Below, one piece after another: positions 32,567 to 44,667 of a DNA stretch of 64,000 bases. The notes beneath the pieces were generated by a model that worked only from the letters and a program-made list of their open reading frames with translations, did no database searches and was not told the DNA's origin. The translations under genes were made by a program, and so were the position numbers. This stretch comes from Haliclona indistincta (Eukaryota; Porifera; Demospongiae; Haplosclerida; Chalinidae), in the NCBI GenBank assembly GCA_964017065.1, contig OZ024786.1, forward strand, positions 6,177,781-6,241,780, written 5' to 3'. The first letter of the stretch is position 1; each line of letters starts with the position of its first letter.

Positions 32567-33013
32567 CTATTCATTGGCTCTCTCTTCGCTTAGAGCAAGA
32601 GGAGCATCTTCTCCCCAGATATATTGCCAATCCAAATCTAATGGTGAGGTGCAAAGTTTAAGTAACTTAACACTGAATCATACCTTCAAACCACCGCTCT
32701 AGTACTACCTCCTCCTGCTCTTCCGGCGCATTTATATCTAAGTGGAAAGTCAGTAAAACCTATGCATTAGAATACAGCGAGGAGACTTCAAATCATCATC
32801 ATCAAATCAGCATGCTAAAACTTGTTTGAAAAGGTGATTCCCTTTAAAGGAAGGCTCTTCTGTCTCTTCTTGGGCAATATATTGAAAAGGTCAATGAATT
32901 CACCCTTCTCAACCTTCCTTATGATTTTTGTTGGGATTGGGGAACCCCTGCTAGTAAAAGCGCTGAGTTTGTTCTTCATGGCTTTGTTGAATTGCTTGAG
33001 TTCTTTGTGAAAA
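32567..33013 (-). CDS. C-terminal exons of an unidentified protein
   Basis: The upper frame (33013-32815) encodes AFTSRGSPIPTKIIRKVEKG and EFIDLFNILP, a block reminiscent of the N-terminal part of some invertebrate retroelement proteins. Below it, exon 32684-32737 (INAPEEQEEVVLERWFE) follows CCACTTAG and ends before GTATGA. It joins in phase 1 to 32567-32637 (LDWQYIWGEDAPLALSEERA), ending at TAG 32567-32569. The join from the upper frame to exon 32737 could not be placed in phase. Either two exons of one host gene or a mosaic. Confidence 0.3.
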
Positions 33014-33029
33014 AAAAACATCAAATCAT

Positions 33030-34270
33030 ACTAGTTATAACAGTCTTCTCATTATTTTAACCTGAGTAGACAAACTTTAGTTTCGCCTCCAAATTATTCT
33101 TGGCTGTAGTCAGGTCGCTTTTGATAGTTTTCGTGTCACGTCTGTCATCAAGCCTTATATACATTTAAGCCATTTTAGCTGACTCTATTGATCTTGGTAG
33201 ATTTTTTGGAGCTTGCCGTCATTCAAGTCAACATCTCCTGACCATACACCTATTGTAGATTCACAAGACCTTTACAGATGAGATACATGAAACCTTCTAT
33301 GACCTCTTCAATCAGAGACATTAATCATCCAAAAAATGGAAAACTTTAGCTAAATCGACTCCATCAGCTTTGATCCACCACCAAGCATCTTGGGTTGGAC
33401 TTTGACGCTCTCTGTAGTACTGATATCTGAAGATTACATGTATACATACACTTGAATTATCTAACTAGTGACTTCTGCACCTGTATTTCAGAAGTAATGG
33501 TAATGTCACTGCTAGCAATATCTCGGCGGATTGTACGCTCAGATATTGACCAAAGCATATTCAAAATTGTTTAATTGGAACCTGGTTCCACATTGATCCA
33601 GTAAAATCTTAGCCCATTTAGTGCCAAAAAGAATTTACATGGTTTGTTGCATGGAATATCCATCATCGATAGTCAGAGGGGCATTGCACCTGCATGATTA
33701 TTATATGATGAAATTGATTTGCATTGCATGCACATCATCATTGTCATACTGACCTCTTGTAATGTCTCCTGGATTGTATTTTGTTCTGCCCAGTGTAACA
33801 AACAAAGTTATATAGACAATCATAATGATATAGACAATCATAATGATATAGACAATCATAATGATTTCTCCACTTTATATTTGATTATGCTCATTCACTT
33901 TTGTACAAGCGGTGACAACAACTGATCAGAAAACTCATGCTCTGCTGCTAATCTCTGGTACTAATCCACTCTTTACTATGGTATGAGATAAGTTATAATA
34001 GTACAGTAATAATCATGTATAAGTACCTACCTGGACCGGTACTAGCTTTCAATTAAATGCTTGAGCAAGCAATGGTGTAACAACTCCATGCCTGATGTCG
34101 TTTGGCTAGAGACTTGCACATTCTCTTGAAGTTGTTATTTGCGTGACCCAAATGTTTGAAGTGACTATTCTTTGCTTCGAATCTCATGCACCATTATCTG
34201 GTTAGTGGTCCACAACTGTAATGTACAATCATCTGTAGCAATTCGCTAATAATTAGTGTACAATATTCAT
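33030..34270. other. No gene supported; one 18-bp triple repeat
   Basis: Three copies of ATAGACAATCATAATGAT occur at 33813-33866. The rest shows only short frames. Confidence 0.4.
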
Positions 34271-34276
34271 ACTTTA

Positions 34277-34831
34277 TTATCCACTCTGGTACTTTATTAT
34301 CCACTCTGGAATATGTTCCATGTAATGCTGTTTATGTATTGTTGGGAAGTCAGGGTAAAGCTCTCTTAATGTCTGTAAGTTATAATCTATCAGACCCTCT
34401 AGGTAGACAGCGGTACTCCTTGTCACAATGACAATGTGCATTTTGGAGCGAAGAATAAGCTGGAAGATATTTAGAGTAGGAGGAAGTGTTCCCAATTTGG
34501 TTCCTTCTCTGGCACTTTATCTCAAGGCATCATTCGAGCAAGGCACCACAGCTGTGAAGCTATTATCTGATACTAATGTTGCATACTTTTAAATTTGGAT
34601 GTTGATACCATTTTGCTTCAGAGAGTGATCAGAAGTAGATAGCAATATATTAGGGCTTGGTTTAGTGGCTGAGTCACTTTGAGCATATGGGAAGAGTTCT
34701 ATTCTTTGGTTGAGAGCCTCTAGCTTGATGAATTTCCACTCTACCAGAGATCGTAGTAACTCCTTCACTTCATACTGCAAGCAGCCCTCTAAGATGTCAT
34801 GCATGCAGTCTGGCGAGAGACCGTTTGTCAC
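34277..34831 (-). pseudogene. Tnp2-like (EnSpm/CACTA or Plavaka) transposase fragment
   Basis: The upper frame reads GLSPDCMHDILEGCLQYEVK, then LRSLVEWKFIKLEALNQRIE and SATKPSPNI. After a shift near 34590 it continues TLPPTLNIFQLILRSKMHIV, then LIDYNLQTLRELYPDFPTIH and QHYMEHIPEWI. The 'PDcMHDilEG' motif followed by a late 'K.HYM.H.P..I' motif is typical of Tnp2-type transposases in fungi and animals. One shift and missing ends make it inactive. Confidence 0.5.
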
Positions 34832-34990
34832 ATGGAAGAAATGAGAAGATTTCAGGATCGAGTCATGCGTTAAACTGTATGTGATGCCAACATCTTGTGA
34901 TGTGAATAATCATAACTAACACAACACAATACAACAACACTACCTACCAACATATCACAACAATAAAACAACTGCCTAACCAACACATAC

Positions 34991-35496
34991 TTAATGATAT
35001 CTACGCTTCTTTTTAAACTCTTCCTCTACCTCCAACCTTGCTCTCCACATTCTCTTCTCCTTTTCTGTCTCTTCCGCTTTCCTCCGTTTCCTTTCCTGCT
35101 TTCTTTGCCTATTGTAATCCGCCACGTGCGATGTTTTTTGTCTCTTTTCCTCTATGTTTACAAGTTTGTAATCCACCTTTTCTTCCAAAGTCATTTCCTT
35201 TTCCCTCTTTCTTTTTTCGACCACTCGTTTAGAAGGTGGCTCTTCTCTGTCTACTACTTGTTTCTTCTCTTCTGGCTCTTTGTCCTTTTCTCCTCCACCA
35301 TCTCCTTTCTTCTTTGCCTTTCTCGGTTTAGCTCAATTGTAAGCCTTTCCACTTGCAACTTCAGGATTTGGTTTTCCTCCATCAACCGAACCTCCTCCAC
35401 TGAGCTACTGAAAAAAAAATTAACTGCATTCCCCATATCTACAACAGACAACGGAACATAATAGGTGTGATAACAAATGTCACTAGGTAACCACAA
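34991..35496 (-). CDS. Lys/Glu-rich coiled-coil protein, one frameshift
   Basis: The first frame (35496-35254) begins near MGNAVNFFFSSSVEEVRLME and forms a heptad-like coil (ILKLQVERLTIELNRERQRR). A second frame (open from about 35320 to 34991) runs EKDKEPEEKKQVVDREEPPS, RKREKEMTLEEKVDYKLVNI and a basic tail (RKQERKRRKAEETEKEKRMW) to a stop. The two overlap in different registers, so one insertion or deletion near 35310 separates them. The N-terminal part is duplicated at 12983-13186. Family unknown; possibly the N-terminus of a repeat-encoded protein. Confidence 0.4.
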
Positions 35497-35499
35497 CTA

Positions 35500-36376
35500 A
35501 CACAACAAAAGCCCCTCTCTTTGTGGTGCCACTCAGCAATGAGATGACCACACACTAAGATACCACTCACTATAATGGCCTTGGTAATACAACAGGCAGA
35601 GAAGTAATGCAGAGAGCATCAAATCTTCTCTTCTTATCTTCGGGAAAGGGCAGACGAGTAGAGGGTACAACGATTTGAATTTATTTTTGGAATGAACTTT
35701 ACACATGTAAGGCTTGACATAATAGTACAGTATAGTTTAAATGCAAACACAAGATATTCACAGCAGAAGAATCACTCACAAGTAGCTATAGTGCCGAAGA
35801 CACAAACTGTAATAAGGAATTTCAATGATCAGCATGTCACTGCTGTATACAAGAATAAGAGAGAAGGATTGTCACCCTCAGGTAAATGTGTCCTACATGT
35901 AGCACGACATACAGGAGTTGTACACACATACCTGTAATATAACCGCATAACTTGGCTATTGTATCTCAAGCTATTGACCTAGCTCTTGTCGTCGCTCAGA
36001 TCTACAGCAGAACGTACACTAATGTAAAGTGTGTCAGTATTAGAAGTTAGTTTACTCACACTCCAGCTGTGTTTGTACAGATGGATAGTTCTCCTTGAGT
36101 GTTTACCCCACTAGTAGCTGTGAGACCACGAAGAAATGGCTGCTCGAGAAACAAAACCGTCTACACGCGCCAATTAGCCCATGGCCCAATCAGATTGCAG
36201 TAACGCCTACTATCATTATGACGTCACCGCTTGTCAATAGCCTATTGGTAGGATGCTCCAACCGTTGTTGCTTCGTACCACTGGCTTACCTACAAGCCAG
36301 CAAGCCAGCAGTAAGTGTGATGTTCTGACTATTTCAGTTTAATACTTTCAGTTGGTCAGACTATCTTACCCAGGTA
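35500..36376. other. Flank of the coiled-coil repeat, no gene
   Basis: 35500-35670 still matches 13180-13350. From there to the large repeat nothing coding was recognised. Confidence 0.4.
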
Positions 36377-37765
36377 GTATGATCTTCTGACTACTGTTTT
36401 AGCAGTGTATACCTCGGCCGTTACCTCCTAAGTTGTCTGGAAATCATTACCATTAATTTTATAAACAATTACTGAGTTGAGTTTCACTAAATTTGTTGAT
36501 TTAGACCGGATACTGATTATTGTTATCTATTGCACAACTTCGCAAATAGAATTAGTTTTATAATTTTGATTAAATATGACTGTGCAGCAGTGATAATAAA
36601 AATTGAATATATTTATATAATGGTGATTAAATAGTTCTCTCTATATCTCATGTCCTAATACATACAAATAATTGATAAAATGTAGCATAGTGCTCTAATA
36701 CAAATGGGAAAATTACCTTTACTGTATTTCCATATCTTCGTCTAAAAAGCGGTAAAATGTAGCATTGTTATAGTGCACATTTGTATTAGGGTGTAAAAAT
36801 TACCTACTATGTCTACCTCCATACTCTCTTCTACATGTATACTTTCTAGAGAATTGTAAAATGTAGCATAATGCACGTTTGTATTAAGGTGTAAAATTAC
36901 CGTCAATTTCCATGGGCATTAATTCTTCCTCGATATCTTCATCACAAATATAGAGAATGGTAAAAATTAATGTCATATGCTTCCCGATTTGTGAAGTGCT
37001 TTCTCATCACCCAAGATGAGAAAGCGCCCATCACATTTTGTCCCTCCCATTGTGAGCATATCGTGGGATTGAGGATAATTGCTCACGTGAATGCTCACTA
37101 AATAACTATTCGTGAAAAGCACTTTGCAAATCCAGCAAGTTATCACATTAAAATGTAGCATAATATCTCTACTGCTTGCTATAGACAATAGTAGTACTCA
37201 TAGACCTTGGAAGTGTTTGCAGAGTAGGCGGGGCTCATGTGTGGTATATTATTGCCAGTAGAAGTAAAAAACATCAACAAAAAGTAACAACAAAATTGCG
37301 CAGAATTGTCATACATCACCAAAAATTTTTTAAAACTATGATTTCTGTAAAAGGACACAAACAAGTAAATTAGAAAGAATCAAAGGGATATAGGGATTGT
37401 AGAGTAGCAATGAAGATGTAGGTATAATGGTCTATTAGCCAGTCAACCGTGTACCATTCCAATGGCTACCTTCTTATTGGTTTACATTGTACCGCAATGA
37501 CAGGTTTCTTCATTGCTACTCTTCCATCCGGCCCTACTTCAAATTTTCTTGTATGTTTGTTGATAGTGTTAAAATCTTAACATCGTGACCATTAAAATAA
37601 AATTACCTTCCATTAATATTTCCTGGCTACCATCTAAAGAATATTAATAAGAAATAATCAAATGTAGCATTGTTACTAAATAATTACCTCTTTAATGGGG
37701 TCCATGATGGCAATAGTAGAGTTCAGAGAAGGTTGCTGATCTTTCAATTTCCATTGGTGTTTCAC

Positions 37766-38514
37766 CTAAATTATGAATGGAGAAAAATTATTATAGTACC
37801 ACAAGTACTGATGCATCAGTGGAAGTGCTGGCAGATAAAAACCATTTGTGCTGTCTGATCTGACCCAGTCGTTGCTCCCATGCTTTTTTGGCTTCTTGGG
37901 CATGTACTGCTTTATTGCTGATGTACCTGTACCCTTGAATGTGATCATTGCTTCATCAATTGAAAGGTTAACAGATGGATTGTTAATCGTCATGCATGCA
38001 CTTGTATCTACATTTATTATTGGCTTGACCTTTTGTAGGCGATGATAGTTTGGATCAGTCTGTCAGCAACATATCCGGCTGTACGAAAATCCATTCTAAA
38101 TTCTCGTAGGAAAGCAATATAAAGGCTGTGTCTTTTGAGATTGTCCGTGTTACTCTCTGCACAGCATGAAATAGATCAAGCTTTATTTCTACGTTGTCAC
38201 CAAATTTTCTTTTTAGTACTTACTTCCAGTGGCAGCAGTTGTCTATAATCGTCACTTTAACTGGAGCTCTTAGGGAAATCAGTCGTTGATGAAGACATAT
38301 GTTGTTGGAATACGAGTGTTGTCAATGAAATGGAGATAGCGGTATATGTCAAAGAAACGATCTAGGGTGATTCTACCAATTTTGGGAGCATAGTAGAAGA
38401 CTTCATCAGTACGCCAGTAGTCTGTTATGCTTGGCTCATAGTCGATGGACATCAAGATGAGAAAGCTGAAAGTTCGTGACCAGTGACTGCGGTCCGCTTG
38501 ACGAATAGATCATC
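37766..38514 (-). pseudogene. piggyBac-like transposase remnant, copy 2
   Basis: Same fragments as 8042-8790: SITDYWRTDEVFYY, RYLHFIDNTRIP and SIDEAMITFKG, with the same breaks. Identical decay in both copies shows the element was inactive before duplication, so neither copy moved by its own transposase. Confidence 0.75.
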
Positions 38515-39137
38515 TTCCATTTGTTGCCGAGCGTAAAGATTCGTTGGCTCTACAATGGAAAGCATGATGGTGGTTGTCAGAAGGTATCAAGAATGCTTGA
38601 TGGAAGTGAGCGTGATGGACCGGCCTGACCAGCAAATGGAGTGATCGTCACCTGAATTTGTTCCAATTTCCATTGTGATGTCATTTGGTGACTTTCATAG
38701 CTTTACGGTATGTCGCTGCTTGACGCCTATCGTGTTAACACTACAATAAAGTATTAAATGAATATGATATCATCTGCCTTAGTGAATGCAGATTTGCCAT
38801 CTAAAGCTCTTACCTTTGTTACAAAATGCTGCAAAGCACACAGCAGGCTTTAAGTCAGAAATTCCTTCTCCATCACAAGTTGCAAGTAAGAATGCCTTGT
38901 TATTCCATTAGTTGGTATAGTGTACAGTGCACCGAACTCAGTGTATAATAATTTAAGGTACTTCCATAATCACCAAAAAGAACAAATTTATCATTAAAAA
39001 GTATCATCTAACAGCTTTAATTGGGTATGAAGTCAGCAGCTATGTTCATGAGCAAATCCTGGCAGCCTTTTGAAGGAGTAGCTGCATGCATTTTAGCCAA
39101 TTGTTGCTAAAATGTATGCAGCTACCTCTGGATATCT

Positions 39138-39368
39138 TTAGATGATTCTTGATATCTTTAGATGATTCTTGACTAGCTGTCGTTGAGCTTCAAGGATCCA
39201 CAAGATTTCTGCCTTTGAGAATTCTGTTGATGAAGCGTGACCGTCTTCATTGTGTTTTATTACTGCTTGTTTGAGCGTGTGTATGAACCTTAACATGTAG
39301 TTGGTCGATAAGCCATAGTGAAGTTTTTGAGTTAGGTACAACATTATAGCTGATGAGAATACGTACAT
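39138..39368 (-). pseudogene. BEL/Pao-like fragment, copy 2
   Basis: Identical in sequence to the 9414-9644 frame (FSKAEILWILEAQRQL). Its position inside the repeat next to piggyBac pieces shows that the repeat family is a mosaic of unrelated elements. Confidence 0.45.
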
Positions 39369-40987
39369 CTCCGATCACTATTAATAATAGCGCAATACCA
39401 CTTTGTCCCATCGAACTTCTTTTCTTGCTCGTAAAACTCATGGATTTGTTTCACTAACCTAAACAGTTATTAACAAACAGGCAATTAATTATGCATGACT
39501 AGTTCACAGAGGCCGAAGTTTCAGTTAGTTCTCCTTCACTGGCATCAAAAAGGTTAGCACCTGCAGAGATCAGGATAATTATTATTCATAATAATTATTT
39601 AAGGCTATTGTCTGCATTTTAAATACTTTAATACTCTTCTAAAATTGCTTATCAGTTTCAATTTGATATCTTCGAATTGCTGGTGCTATGTGCTCTTCAA
39701 AAACATCCAGACACCATCTTTCATGTCAAAGGTTATATAAGACACATACACATTTAGGTGAAAGCATTATAATTGTCTTACTAAGTTAGTAGCATGAATC
39801 GGTTGTAATAATTGCAACACTTTTTACTTAATATGTGCACCTTTCTTTGTTCTGTATTCTGTATTTACAATTTGATTTTATTTGGGCTGCTATCAACTGA
39901 CCATTTGCTGAAAGTGGCTGTACACATTGTTGGTGTTGAACTGGACTGCATCTGAAGCAACCGATTGTTGTGTGCCTCCTTCTCTAGCCACTTGTAAAAA
40001 AATGCTGTAGCAAATTATTTGGAGTTTATGTGATGAAATACTTCTTAATAGGGCAGCGAAGTTGAAGTCAATAGCAACACTTTTTTGCTCTTTCTCGTTA
40101 TCTAAATCTTCAGGTTCTCTTTTATTATTCAATTCATAACCAGGTTATCTTTTCCTAGTCAATTCATAGCTCCATCTGCATTTAAAATTAAGCCAGTGTG
40201 CTCAGGCTCACTCAGATAGCCTCCCGGTTCTGCAAGTTTTTATAAACTGTCGTCTTGTCTTGGATCTTGAAGCTAACAGTTATTAACAACTCTTTTTTGC
40301 TCTTTCTCATTAAGACCAGATTCTTGAAGCATTTTTGCATTATGACAACTGGTTGTAGGGAATAAATAGTAAAGCATCTTCAATATCTACAATGTCGATT
40401 TTGAAGTCTGCACTTATCTAAATCTTCAGGTTCTCTGTTATTATTCAATTCGTGACCAGGTTATCTTTTCCTAGTCAATTCATAACCAACTTGATTGGTC
40501 CACAGGGAAGCTTTCATTCTTACAGAGAAGCTATGTTTTGATGGAACATGATACAAACTCTCATGTTACCATGGTGACCTATGATATGTTTGAAGCTCGG
40601 TAACCCGTACATTCCCTTCTCTAACCACCACAATGTGTACATAAGACTACTAACATCCACTGATGTGTTGCGGGTCATCAATTACAAAGATGGACTATAC
40701 TCCTTACAATGACTTTTCTCACTGGTACAGATAAAGGCATTGATGATTGAATAAAGCCAAGGTTTCTACTTAAGCCAATTCGATTTTATCTAGATTTTGC
40801 TTAATTTTGCTTAATTTTGCTACTATACTATTAGCATAATACTAATAATATTTTCCATTGCTTTACTTTTTTACCCCCTTCTCTTGATCAATGACTAATA
40901 GCTTTATAGATTTGCTTGGCTCTGTGCTTGTGGTTTTAGACATCATCACACAATGGTAACTACAATCGGTCGTTAGGATTAGCACGA

Positions 40988-41294
40988 TTACGATATTCCA
41001 TTCTGGTTTATAGTAGTTGAAAAAGGAGACTGGAGTTGTTGATTCTCTACGTTGCTGACTACCGGGGAGGTAGTAATGTCTCGGCCCCTGTCTTCTAGCA
41101 AGGTCAACTCTTCCACACTGTTATGAGTAACGGTCTGTAAAACAAATAATTTAATTTTCCAACAAAAATACAGCTTACTTGATGTAGGTTATGATAAATG
41201 AAGATATTACCATTATTAAACTGGGTCCTCGCACCACCTTGGCTGGCAATCATCCCTAATTTGAAACTACGAACAGATTCTGGCACTGCATTGC
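40988..41294 (-). CDS. Last two exons of an unidentified host gene
   Basis: Exon 41179-41294 follows TTTTTTTACAG and encodes NAVPESVRSFKLGMIASQGG, then FNNGNIFIYHNLHQ, ending at a GTAAGC donor in phase 0. A 44-base intron ends in TTGTTTTACAG. Exon 40988-41134 continues in phase 0 with THNSVEELTLLEDRGRDITT, then SNVENQQLQSPFSTTINQNG, and a TAA stop. Strong splice signals, matching phases and no internal stop make this one of the better host-gene candidates. No domain recognised. Upstream exons may lie near 41480 (FPADAKKTFISNGM) but could not be joined. Confidence 0.45.
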
Positions 41295-41299
41295 CTGTA

Positions 41300-43864
41300 A
41301 AAAAATTAATATGCATCAGATGCTAATTGGAATTGTTCTAAGGTCATTAGGTCTAGATCAAGAAAAGTGTTGATGGTCGAGCTTTTTTGACTCAGCTCCA
41401 TTGAGCTAATATAGTAGTGCCATGTTTATGACATCATGATTTTGTACAACATCCCGTTGCTGATAAAGGTCTTTTTGGCATCAGCAGGAAATATTCGTAT
41501 ACTACAATTTGGCTAAACTTTGACTCGAATGTAGCTGCATTTTCATCTCAGCTGCATTTGACACTGGCACCATTCCATCGACACTTCAAATAGTAGAGTT
41601 CACTTACTTTAACAGCAACAGCAATGAGGTTAATTCTGTCAAGAATTCGACAACTAACCTTCTCAAACTTAACTGTTTTCTGTTCTTAACTGTACATCAC
41701 CATGATGATGCAATTGAGCACTCTGAGATATAGCGCTGTCAAGGGGCATTCATCCATTGGTGTGAACCTGATCTAAGCCAAAGTATAGAAACTACTGTGT
41801 TCCTGTTGTTTTTATTGATGGAGGTGATATTGAATGGGCTGCTGGAACTGCACATCACCAGACTAGCTTTGGAGAGGAGGAATCTGTTGCTGAGATCCAA
41901 CTTGAAAAAGACTGAAGTCGTCACTCATTGACACCTGTTTTATTACCAACAAACTGAGAGGAGATGCCAAAAGTAGTAGCCAAATAGAAGTGCGTGTTCC
42001 TGATGGTACCTACTGCAGCATAACCTCACCTTGCTAGACTATTATAATGGTAAACTGTGTGGAAAGCAGGTGTGTAGATCTAAGCTTGTGTAAACAGCCG
42101 CAGCCAGGGCGGAGGCATGCTAGTTAACATTAATAACGTACTCCTCAGCTAGTTTTGTGATGGAGTAGGTGGTATTGTAGCTAAACTTGCCCATTGCAAA
42201 TCATTTGTCTCCAATTACACCTCTTTATTTTTTGTACTGCATGTCCAGACACATGATGTAGGATACGGGCGCAAATCCTTTACCAAGTCACAGTTGACTA
42301 TGAATGCACGCTCTTTGATTGCTGAACAACACAGAAGCCAGAAAGAAAGCCAGCTAAAACCACAGAAGAAGCAAATAGAGGAGCAGCGAAAGTTGCTAAA
42401 TGGCCAGCATCATGGAACGCCCCTTTGTACAATGTAAACCCAAACTGCTTTGGTAGAGACGTCCAATTCTTCTGTGCAAAGTCACAATTCTCTTAGTGCG
42501 CGCAACAATAACTCTAGCCTGGAGATTAGCAGCATGATTGGCATCTATCTAGAGGACAACTCAGCAATGACACTAAAAGCATAGTAATTAATTTTAACAT
42601 ACATTGTATGCATGGTTCACTGTAGTCATATCTTTACTCTTATAGTCTTTAGTGTATTGGTTTTGGAATATTCATAGTGTCAACGACAACTCCCAAAAAA
42701 TTGTATCGTCTTTGATGAACTCTTCATTTCCCAGGAAATAGTCTAATCTGCAAAAAAAATTCGGTTGTAGAACTCATAAATCGGTTGAAAAAAACTATTT
42801 AGTTTAGTTTATTTCGTATAGCGAAATAAACAGTAACAAAAAAAGATGTATAATATTTTAGTCTAATTGTACATTACATCAAACAGGTCACCAGTAGTTG
42901 AGTGATCAAGCTGTGCTTCATTTGCAGTAGGCAATGATATGTAGGGATGACGGCGAATTAAGATAAAGAGGACTCGCTAGTTTTGGACGAGATGTATTGT
43001 TAAGGCACTTTCTCCCACGCCACCAGCTGATAGCATATGAGCCTCTATTATATCCAGATTAAAATACATGTTGTGTGATTAACTAATGTTACCACACCGA
43101 CAAGGACAATGTTGAATGATTAACAAGTACCAGTAGCATTATTCAATTGAAATCCAGGTGGGCATTTATTCAGTCTTACGTATGTTGGCGGTCCTTCGGG
43201 AAAAGAGGGTGGTCAGTTATCCGAACGTTTGCAAGAAGTTGACTAAGACTGGCATTTCTATTGTTGACTGATAAAATCCAATAGTATCACGTATTTCAAA
43301 ACCCGAGCAGCTAAGATTGTGTCGCCAGGTACAAGTTTGCAAAGGAGAGTGCAATGCTTTGTTGTAATTGTTTGTCACTTACTCTTCTATCTCACCCTTC
43401 ATAAATGTAACTCACGCTGCCTTGAGGTGTAACTCCTAAATAATTAGCAGTGATGTGGCACTTATCTCGAAACAATTGATGATGACAACTCAGTTCAAAC
43501 AATTGTAGATTAATTACTGTCACTTTTAACAGTTGCTATAATGTATCGATCAATGCTTGCAGGCATGGATTTGTTACATTTGATAGTGAGGAAGAAGCAG
43601 CCAAAGTACAAGCCAATATAGTCGTGTGCTTCTGCCTCAGATAAGGCCTTCACAGGGCGAAAATATTCACCACATAGTAACACTTCTGCTAAACAAAAAA
43701 GATTTTATCAAAAAAAATGTGTTAGTGTTTTGCACATGGAGTACTATACTTTCTCCTCTTGATAATTATTCTGTGCAGAAATGGCTTGTGATATTCGTGA
43801 AGTAAGTGCCGGTTAAATTGTCCTTGAGTAGTGGTTAAAACCTCAAGAATTCTGGAAAAGGTAC
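41300..43864. other. No gene supported
   Basis: AT-rich sequence with short frames. A possible exon near 41480 on the minus strand is noted under the 40988-41294 gene. No mobile-element motif was recognised. Confidence 0.35.
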
Positions 43865-43866
43865 CA

Positions 43867-43975
43867 TCTATCATAGGGGCGAGTGTGAATATCATCATCT
43901 TTATCATAGGGGCGAGTGCGAATATCATCATCTTTATCATAGGGGCGAGTGCGAATATCATCATCTATATCGAAT
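43867..43975. repeat. 33-bp tandem repeat, three copies
   Basis: Unit ATCATAGGGGCGAGTGCGAA followed by TATCATCATCTTT, repeated three times with a decayed fourth. The minus-strand reading MMIFALAPMIK is a repeat artefact. Confidence 0.85.
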
Positions 43976-44362
43976 ATCATCATCATCTATAATTTGTTCT
44001 GAAATAATCATACTGACTTATGATACACTGTTCTCTTCTTTGTTCGATGAGAGACGGTCACACCATCACTCACTCCAACCTGACCACCACTTTTCTCTGT
44101 CATGACATTCACATCTTCTAGGGCACTTCCTGTCACATCATTCTGTTTAACTATGTCAACAGAAGTCATCGACTTCATTCCTCACTGAGTACTTGTATAA
44201 ACACCACTAGAGCTGTTTGACACTGCATATGTTTACAAGCACATATCACGTGACTTTGGTTTTACTAACCAGGTACCCTTAGTTTGTTGTTAAAGTTACA
44301 GATACATTTTCTGCAATGCATACAAACAGAATCGTTTCCACATTTTTTGACTTTATTTGATT

Positions 44363-44476
44363 TCTTTTCGCAGAAATTAACTCTCCTGCCTTAGAGAATA
44401 GACATTCAGAGGAAAAAGATGATCCTGGGATTGCTAAATGCTTCTTAGCTAGTATCATCAAAACCTCGATCTCCAA
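44363..44476 (-). pseudogene. hAT C-terminal dimerisation fragment, copy 2
   Basis: Encodes AKKHLAIPGSSFSSECLFSK and AGELISAKRN; the surrounding 44363-44667 matches 24265-24585. The two copies diverge immediately outside this block. Confidence 0.65.
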
Positions 44477-44667
44477 TTATTGAATATTGTTTTCAGCCAA
44501 ATGGAGAAGGCCGCTTGTTTCAGTAAGTTGCTTATCAGAGTTGGACCCAGAGTTTTAAGGCAAAAATAATTGGAGCACTTGGAGATATTCCTATAAGGGC
44601 TTTAAAGGATTGTAATTCGAATAAGTGATTTGCTGAAGCTCAAGGAGTTTCTACAAAAGCATTAAGC

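Larger units (their letters stand above)
36377..40720. repeat. 4-kb interspersed repeat, copy 2 (longest)
   Basis: Matches 6748-10785 through 40510, then continues with a tail of about 210 bases shared only with copy 3 (22895-23113). Coding remnants, foldback and minisatellite are in the same order as in copy 1. The minisatellite has one more unit (about 36705-36790). Terminal inverted repeats of the family were not identified. Confidence 0.9.
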
